Below are positions 59,650 to 64,000 of a stretch of 64,000 bases of DNA, piece after piece. The first letter of the stretch is position 1, and each line of letters starts with the position of its first letter. A program made the position numbers and the translations under genes. The DNA comes from Rhizobiales bacterium CCH3-A5. Its GTDB lineage: Bacteria > Pseudomonadota > Alphaproteobacteria > Rhizobiales > Beijerinckiaceae. The stretch spans positions 1 through 64,000 of the forward strand of contig LSIB01000044.1 of NCBI GenBank assembly GCA_001556025.1, given 5' to 3'. The notes under the pieces were generated by a model that worked only from the letters and a program-made list of their open reading frames with translations, ran no database searches and was not told where the DNA came from.

Positions 59650-60156
59650 ATGCCCTCGACAATGCGCCACAGGGCGGGCCGGGACGATGACGGGGCCGTT
59701 CGCGACGTTCTCGATCTGCAGGGCTATGTGCCCTATTTCCTCACGGCGATTTCGAACGCCTGGTCGCGTTCCTCCTCGCGGCTCTATCTCGACCGGTTCG
59801 GCGTCGGCGTCACCGAATGGCGCGTCATCTCGCAGCTCGCGATCGAGCCCGCCATCGCGGCCCAGCGCATCTGCGAGGTGATCGGGCTCGACAAAGGCGC
59901 GGTCAGCCGCTCCGTCGCGGCGCTTGTCGCGGCAGGCCACGTCGCGGAAAGCCCCGATGCCCGCGACGCCCGCCGTCAGGTGCTGGAGCTGACGCCGAGC
60001 GGCTACGCCCTGCACGACCGGCTGATCGCGCTTGCCACCGCGCGCGAACAGCTCATGCTCGCCGGCTTTTCCGAGGAGGAGCGGGCGCAACTGACCGGCT
60101 ATCTGCGCCGGCTCCATGCCCGTCTGCCGGCGCTGAAAGAGTTCCAGCCGGTCTGA
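59650..60156 (+). CDS. MarR family transcription regulator
   Basis: Winged-helix regulator of 168 residues. The core is YFLTAISNAWSRSSSRLYLDRFG, TEWRVISQLAIEPAIAAQRICEVIGLDKGAVSRSVAAL (helix-turn-helix) and the wing AESPDARDARRQVLELTPSG. It probably represses a neighbouring or unlinked gene in response to a small phenolic ligand; no operator palindrome was found. AGGAG lies six bases before the ATG at 59650. Convergent with the DUF547 gene. Confidence 0.9.
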   Translation: MPSTMRHRAGRDDDGAVRDVLDLQGYVPYFLTAISNAWSRSSSRLYLDRFGVGVTEWRVISQLAIEPAIAAQRICEVIGLDKGAVSRSVAALVAAGHVAESPDARDARRQVLELTPSGYALHDRLIALATAREQLMLAGFSEEERAQLTGYLRRLHARLPALKEFQPV

Positions 60157-60169
60157 GATCGGCGACGCC

Positions 60170-60997
60170 TCACACGCTGTTCAATCGCCAGTCATAGTCA
60201 TATCCGGCGATCCGGCTCGCTTGCGCGAGAGCCTGCGCCTGCGGCCCGGCGGCATAGCGCCGCCAATGTGCAAACAGGGCCGCCTGATTGCCGAAATCGG
60301 CCGCGAACCACGAATAGATCCGCGAGGCGGTGACCGCCTCGCCTGCCACGCTGACCCCGCGTGGGTGGTTGACATAGGCGCGCGCGCCGCGCTCCAGCAT
60401 CGCTTCCAGATTGGCCCCGGTGAACGCCTCACGCGGCAGATCGGGGCAGCCGATCGAGGCGCAGTTGACGGCGTAATGCACGCGCGGATCGCGCCAGAGC
60501 TTGCGCAGGATCTCGTGCTCGATGTCGTCGAGCGAAAGATCGACGCCCTCGACCTTCAGGAGCTTCGCCCGCCACGGGCCGGAGCCGAACAGCGAGCCGC
60601 CGAGATTGATGTCGCGGATCGAGGCGAGCGGGTAGCGCTCCAGCACAAGCGCGATCGTGCGGGCATTGTAGAGATTGGCCCAGAAGGCGAACTGGTCGCG
60701 CCGCGACAGCCGCGTCACCGTGACGCCGGACAGCATGACGAGATAGGCCGCCAGCGGCTCGCGCGCCTCGGCCTTCCAGCGTCCATAATCGACGCCCATG
60801 ACGCCGTCCGGGCGCGGCCTGAGAAAGCGCGCAAGCAGCTTCGTCCAGGCGGAATGGTCGGGCGGGCTGTCGGTCCCGCTCGGGGAGAAGCGCTCGTTCA
60901 GCCCGCCGGCCATGGCAGGCTGCAGGCGCAAGCCGATCAGCGCCGCGAGGCCGAGGCCGGCGGCGCGTCGACTGGGTTGTGGAAAGCTGGTGGACAT
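60170..60997 (-). CDS. DUF547 exported protein
   Basis: Protein of 275 residues with a probable Tat-like signal ([18 protein letters not shown], with RR) and cleavage near AMAGG. The DUF547 core is recognised by YGRWKAEAREPLAAYLVMLSG, RRDQFAFWANLYNARTIALVLERYP and DPRVHYAVNCASIGCPDLP. The domain resembles a cysteine/histidine hydrolase without a proven activity. The ATG at 60997 has AGAGG upstream; the frame is open back to 61042. Confidence 0.83.
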   Translation of the reverse strand: MSTSFPQPSRRAAGLGLAALIGLRLQPAMAGGLNERFSPSGTDSPPDHSAWTKLLARFLRPRPDGVMGVDYGRWKAEAREPLAAYLVMLSGVTVTRLSRRDQFAFWANLYNARTIALVLERYPLASIRDINLGGSLFGSGPWRAKLLKVEGVDLSLDDIEHEILRKLWRDPRVHYAVNCASIGCPDLPREAFTGANLEAMLERGARAYVNHPRGVSVAGEAVTASRIYSWFAADFGNQAALFAHWRRYAAGPQAQALAQASRIAGYDYDWRLNSV

Positions 60998-61066
60998 CGG
61001 GACCTCTGCCGCCAGCCAGTCAGGCAATGCGCTCACAGGCAAGTCGCATTGCCGTGACGCCAGCGC

Positions 61067-61318
61067 CTACCAGCGGCCGAATCCGTAGCCGAAGCCGATC
61101 CCGCCATAGGGGCCGCCGAAGTCGCGATAGGCGAAAGCCCGGCGGCTGGCGGCGCGGTCGAGGTCGATCTCCTGCATGCATTGCGCGAAGGCGTCCGTTC
61201 CGGCGCGGAAGCCGTAGCCGCGGCACTGTTCGGCGTCGAGCGCGCGGCGCTCCTCCAGCGTGATGCAGCCGCCGGCCAGCGCCGCCAGCCCGAGAGCGAG
61301 AAACAATCCGGTCTTCAT
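61067..61318 (-). CDS. Small putative lipoprotein
   Basis: Protein of 83 residues with a signal peptide and a lipobox, LAALAGGC (Cys near residue 18), so the Cys is probably acylated and the protein anchored in a membrane. The mature part has two Cys (AEQCRGYGF, FAQCMQEIDLD) and ends with a Gly/Tyr/Phe-rich segment (YGGIGFGYGFGRW). Function is unknown. AAAGGA precedes the ATG at 61318. It is followed on the same strand by the DUF547 gene direction and preceded by another small secreted protein gene. Confidence 0.75.
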   Translation of the reverse strand: MKTGLFLALGLAALAGGCITLEERRALDAEQCRGYGFRAGTDAFAQCMQEIDLDRAASRRAFAYRDFGGPYGGIGFGYGFGRW

Positions 61319-61385
61319 GGCCAGTCCTTTCGGCATCCTGCCAGCAGCAGAGACCGCAATTGCGTCAGCATTTCGAGATGCTGGC

Positions 61386-61670
61386 TCAGTCCCAGGGCAG
61401 ATCGACCTTGCAGCGATAACCCACGAAGCATTGCGCCGAGTCGCGGCTCGGAACGAAGGCGGGTTCGAGATACTCGCCATGCTGGCAGAAGCCGCCATCG
61501 CGCACGAAGCGGTCATAGGTATGGCCGCCCGTTCCCAGCACGATCGCGCCGCCGGCCGTGACGCTTTGGCGGTTAGCGGCGCAGAGACGGTCTGGCGTCG
61601 AGGGACGCGGCTGCGCCAGCGCCGGCATGGCGGCAAGCAGGAGCAGGGTCGAGAGGGCGATCGGTTTCAT
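61386..61670 (-). CDS. Small secreted hypothetical protein, probably stress-induced
   Basis: Protein of 94 residues with a signal peptide (ALSTLLLLAAMPALAQ) and a compact mature part with four Cys (DRLCAANRQ, GGFCQHGEY, SAQCFVGYRC) that could form two disulfides. No family is recognised. It ends in a 67-base spacer before the lipoprotein gene on the same strand. A near-consensus EcfG promoter lies 30 bases upstream of the ATG, which makes it another outlying member of the stress regulon. Confidence 0.72.
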   Translation of the reverse strand: MKPIALSTLLLLAAMPALAQPRPSTPDRLCAANRQSVTAGGAIVLGTGGHTYDRFVRDGGFCQHGEYLEPAFVPSRDSAQCFVGYRCKVDLPWD

Positions 61671-61699
61671 CGGCGTCTCCTTTGCGACGATACGAGCCT

Positions 61700-61724
61700 A
61701 ACACGCCACGCGGATGCGCGTTCC
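61700..61724 (-). promoter_or_regulatory. EcfG-type promoter of the 94-residue secreted protein gene (near match)
   Basis: Minus-strand GGAAC at 61724-61720, 16-base spacer, TGTT at 61703-61700. The leader to the ATG at 61670 is about 25 bases. The same -10 variant (TGTT) is seen at the 54-residue protein gene. Confidence 0.55.
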
Positions 61725-61788
61725 CTTGACGCAGCCGCCCTCATCGGCCATCGCTCCGCCCGCTGTGATGACGACCCGGAGCCGCGCC

Positions 61789-62631
61789 ATGTCCACGACC
61801 GATCTGAGCCAGACCATCGACGCCGCCTGGGAGGCGCGCGCCGAGATCGGGGTCTCGACGAAGGGCGCGGTGCGCGAGGCGGTCGAGACCACAATCGAGA
61901 TGCTGGATTCAGGCTCCGCACGCGTCGCCGAAAAGCAGGACGGCGACTGGGTCGTGCATCAGTGGCTGAAGAAGGCGGTGCTGCTCTCCTTCCGCCTGAC
62001 GGACAACATGATCATCGCCAACGGCCCTGGAGACGCCGTGTTCTGGGACAAGGTGCCATCGAAATTCGCAGGCTGGGGCGAGAACCGCTTCCGCGCCGCA
62101 GGCTTCCGCGTGGTCCCGCCGGCGGCGGCGCGGAAAGGCTCCTTCATCGCCCAGAACGTCGTGCTGATGCCGTCCTTCGTCAATATCGGCGCCTATGTCG
62201 ACACCGGCACGATGGTCGACACCTGGGCGACCGTCGGCTCCTGCGCGCAGATCGGCAAGAACGTCCACTTGTCGGGCGGCGTCGGTATCGGCGGCGTGTT
62301 GGAGCCGCTGCAGGCCAACCCGACCATCATCGAAGACAACTGCTTCATCGGCGCGCGCTCCGAGGTCGTCGAGGGCGTCATCGTCGGCGAGGGCTCGGTG
62401 CTCTCGATGGGCGTCTTCATCTCGGCCTCGACCAAGATCGTCGATCGCGCCACCGGGGCGGTCCATCTCGGCAAGGTGCCGCCCTATTCGGTGGTGGTGC
62501 CGGGCTCTCTGCCCGGAAAACCGTTCCCGGACGGCACGCCCGGCCCCTCGCTCTCCTGCGCCGTCATCGTCAAGACGGTCGATGCGCAGACGCGCTCGAA
62601 GACGGGCATCAACGAGCTGCTGCGGGATTGA
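61789..62631 (+). CDS. dapD: Tetrahydrodipicolinate N-succinyltransferase
   Basis: Succinylates tetrahydrodipicolinate in lysine and diaminopimelate (cell-wall) synthesis. Product of 280 residues with the left-handed beta-helix: [61 protein letters not shown] and [12 protein letters not shown]. The start [17 protein letters not shown] is typical, with GGAG upstream; a frame from 61714 is open but not expected. Its stop touches the convergent DUF1269 gene. Confidence 0.96.
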   Translation: MSTTDLSQTIDAAWEARAEIGVSTKGAVREAVETTIEMLDSGSARVAEKQDGDWVVHQWLKKAVLLSFRLTDNMIIANGPGDAVFWDKVPSKFAGWGENRFRAAGFRVVPPAAARKGSFIAQNVVLMPSFVNIGAYVDTGTMVDTWATVGSCAQIGKNVHLSGGVGIGGVLEPLQANPTIIEDNCFIGARSEVVEGVIVGEGSVLSMGVFISASTKIVDRATGAVHLGKVPPYSVVVPGSLPGKPFPDGTPGPSLSCAVIVKTVDAQTRSKTGINELLRD

Positions 62632-63195
62632 TCAGCCCACCGGCGTCGGCGCGCCCGTTCCCTGCGGATAGGGCGCGGGCGGCGTGTCGGAGGCCGGCGT
62701 CGTCGCCGACCCGGTCGCCGCGAGCGCATCGCGCAGCTTCTGCTCCTGGCTGTGGTCGAGCGAGGTCTTCAACACCACGCCGCCGGTGCCCTGGAGCGCG
62801 TCGAGCACCTTGTCGGCGGTCATCTTGTTGATCAGCACGAAGAGCGCGGCGTTGCCGGGCTGAAGGCTGGCCGCAAGCTCCTTCATGAAGCCGTCATTGA
62901 CGCCGTAATCGGTCAATGCACCGCCGAGCGCGCCGGACGCTGCGCCGAGCGCCGCGCCAAAAACCGGCATCAGGAAGATCGCGCCGATCAGCAGCCCCCA
63001 GAACGAACCCGAGGCCGCCCCGAGCGCTGTCGTATTGAGAAGCTGGTTGAGCTTGACCTTGCCGCCTTCCTGCATGACCGCGATGGCGGCGTCGCCGATC
63101 TCGATCAGGTATTCCTTCTGCAGCGAAATGACCTTCTGGCGCATCTCCTCGGCGCGGGCCTCGCTCGGATAGACGATGACGACGAGATCAGACAT
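62632..63195 (-). CDS. DUF1269 membrane protein
   Basis: Protein of 187 residues. The N-terminal region (VVIVYPSEARAEEMRQKVISL) is a ferredoxin-like fold, followed by a glycine-rich membrane segment (about 60-95, LGAASGSFWGLLIGAIFLMPVFG) and VNDGFMKELAASLQPGNAALFVLI, the signature of DUF1269. The C-terminal 30 residues are a Pro/Thr-rich tail. The function is unknown; an exact EcfG promoter upstream suggests stress induction. Confidence 0.82.
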   Translation of the reverse strand: MSDLVVIVYPSEARAEEMRQKVISLQKEYLIEIGDAAIAVMQEGGKVKLNQLLNTTALGAASGSFWGLLIGAIFLMPVFGAALGAASGALGGALTDYGVNDGFMKELAASLQPGNAALFVLINKMTADKVLDALQGTGGVVLKTSLDHSQEQKLRDALAATGSATTPASDTPPAPYPQGTGAPTPVG

Positions 63196-63258
63196 GGGAC
63201 GCTCCTGCCGTGGGTGCCTGCAATAACCCTGTCGCGCCTATATGACGGACGCGTGGCG

Positions 63259-63284
63259 AACGCGGCGGCGGCTCTGCCGGTTCC
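63259..63284 (-). promoter_or_regulatory. EcfG-type promoter of the DUF1269 gene (exact match)
   Basis: Minus-strand GGAAC at 63284-63280, 17-base spacer, CGTT at 63262-63259 followed by C. It lies just past the end of the MFS gene and 64 bases before the DUF1269 ATG. Confidence 0.68.
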
Positions 63285-63305
63285 CGGCGCAAGCCACGCT
63301 CCTGT

Positions 63306-64000
63306 TCATTCCCCGCCCCTGAGATCGGCCGCCTTGCTGCGCAGCGGCAGCTCTCTCATCCGGATCATGAAGGTGAGCGCCATAGCGAAGCCGAAGGCAG
63401 TGGCGGCGAAAACATAGCCGAACAGGCGCACCATCGTCTCGCGGTCGACCGCCCCCAGCTTCAGCGCTTCCGGCGAGAGGCCAGCGCCCTGTCCGCCGAC
63501 GCCGCCGAGCACGATCGCGCCGAACACCGCCACGATCAGCGCCCCGCCGATCTGGCGGAAGAAGTTCGCCACCGCCGTTGCCGTGCCCATCTGGTAGGGC
63601 AGGACGGCGTTCTGGATCGAGACGGTCGCGACTGGCAGCATCGTGCCGAGCCCGAAGCTGATCACGGCGAGCAGCAATCCGAAGGGGATCAGAGGCATCC
63701 GCCCGGCGAAGGCCGCGAGCAGGACCATGCCCGCGAGCGCGACGCTGAGGCCGATCACGGGCAGGCGCTTGTAATGCGTGGTGCGCGTCAGGGCCTGTCC
63801 AGACAGGGTCGCGCCGATCACCGTGCCGCAGGTCAGCGGCAGCAGGCCGAGCCCCGAAGAGGTCGCCGACAGGCCAGCCACCGTCTCGAAATAGAGCGGC
63901 AGGTAGATCGTCAGCCCGATGAAGGTGCCCATCCCGAAGCCCGCCGCGATCGTACCGTCGCGCACGACCGGGTTCGCCAGGATCGCAAGCGGGATCAGAG
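63306..64000 (-). CDS. MFS drug-efflux type transporter (C-terminal part)
   Basis: The last about 231 residues of an MFS protein; the frame is open to base 64000 and the start lies outside. It has at least six hydrophobic helices, with GTFIGLTIYLPLYFETVAG, SGLGLLPLTCGTVIGATLSG and the DHA2-type GTATAVANFFRQIGGALIVAVFGAIV motif. This places it in the 14-helix EmrB/QacA-like drug:proton antiporter group. An internal GTG at 63965 is probably not the start. Substrate unknown. Confidence 0.85.
   Translation of the reverse strand, partial: LIPLAILANPVVRDGTIAAGFGMGTFIGLTIYLPLYFETVAGLSATSSGLGLLPLTCGTVIGATLSGQALTRTTHYKRLPVIGLSVALAGMVLLAAFAGRMPLIPFGLLLAVISFGLGTMLPVATVSIQNAVLPYQMGTATAVANFFRQIGGALIVAVFGAIVLGGVGGQGAGLSPEALKLGAVDRETMVRLFGYVFAATAFGFAMALTFMIRMRELPLRSKAADLRGGE

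Overview
The window is a gene-dense, high-GC chromosomal segment of an alphaproteobacterium, most likely Hyphomicrobiales (Rhizobiales) and compatible with Bosea or a Methylobacterium-like relative. The evidence is a complete PhyR-NepR-EcfG general stress response (GSR) locus, HWE/HisKA_2 kinases, DUF992, extensin-like and DUF2244 proteins, and an alphaproteobacterial-style RpoH promoter at dnaK. The genus is inferred from gene content; no search was run. No tRNA, rRNA, CRISPR array, prophage or insertion sequence was seen.

Layout. 1-5.4 kb: 5' part of dxs, a cytochrome c, a nitroreductase and polA. 5.4-21.5 kb: a stress region. It holds an AI-2E-family permease, a DUF883/holin-like pair, a CHASE3 HWE kinase facing a single-domain response regulator, a DUF992 protein, small hypothetical proteins, phyR divergent from nepR-ecfG-(degenerate kinase), a transglutaminase, an SbmA/YddA-type ABC exporter, a Crp/Fnr regulator, a PmtA-like methyltransferase and a frameshifted membrane-protein gene. 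21.6-31.5 kb: glutaminase, gyrB, a ketone-body/PHB module (patatin, bdhA, adc), recQ, a DUF3592 protein, a LysE exporter and CsbD. 31.6-39.5 kb: dnaJ, dnaK, a secreted protein, and a thiC-thiM-thiE operon behind a TPP riboswitch. 39.6-47.4 kb: a gamma-glutamyltransferase-like enzyme convergent with a peptide/glutathione-type ABC importer, then a glyoxalase-fold protein. 47.6-57 kb: MFS carrier, flavin reductase, polysaccharide deacetylase/allantoinase-like protein, then an iron-uptake operon (TonB-dependent receptor, PiuC, ExbB, ExbD, TonB) with an alpha-hydroxy-acid oxidase coupled at its end. 57-64 kb: Ada-like AGT, DUF2244, nth, MarR, DUF547, two small secreted proteins, dapD, DUF1269 and a truncated MFS gene.

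The main result is regulatory. Reading the intergenic spacers for the known EcfG promoter (GGAAC-N16/17-cGTT) gives seven exact matches and four near matches, each pointing at a gene start, plus four weaker candidates. One element between phyR and nepR is palindromic and reads as the promoter on both strands. These sites connect the GSR core to its neighbours and to outlying genes (CsbD, DUF1269, a 94-residue secreted protein). They also support two very small genes, at 11420-11584 and 10234-10482. Two proteins may tune the system: a HisKA_2 protein beside ecfG that lacks the ATP-binding motifs (PhyP-like), and a stand-alone receiver with a variant FAT GUY motif.
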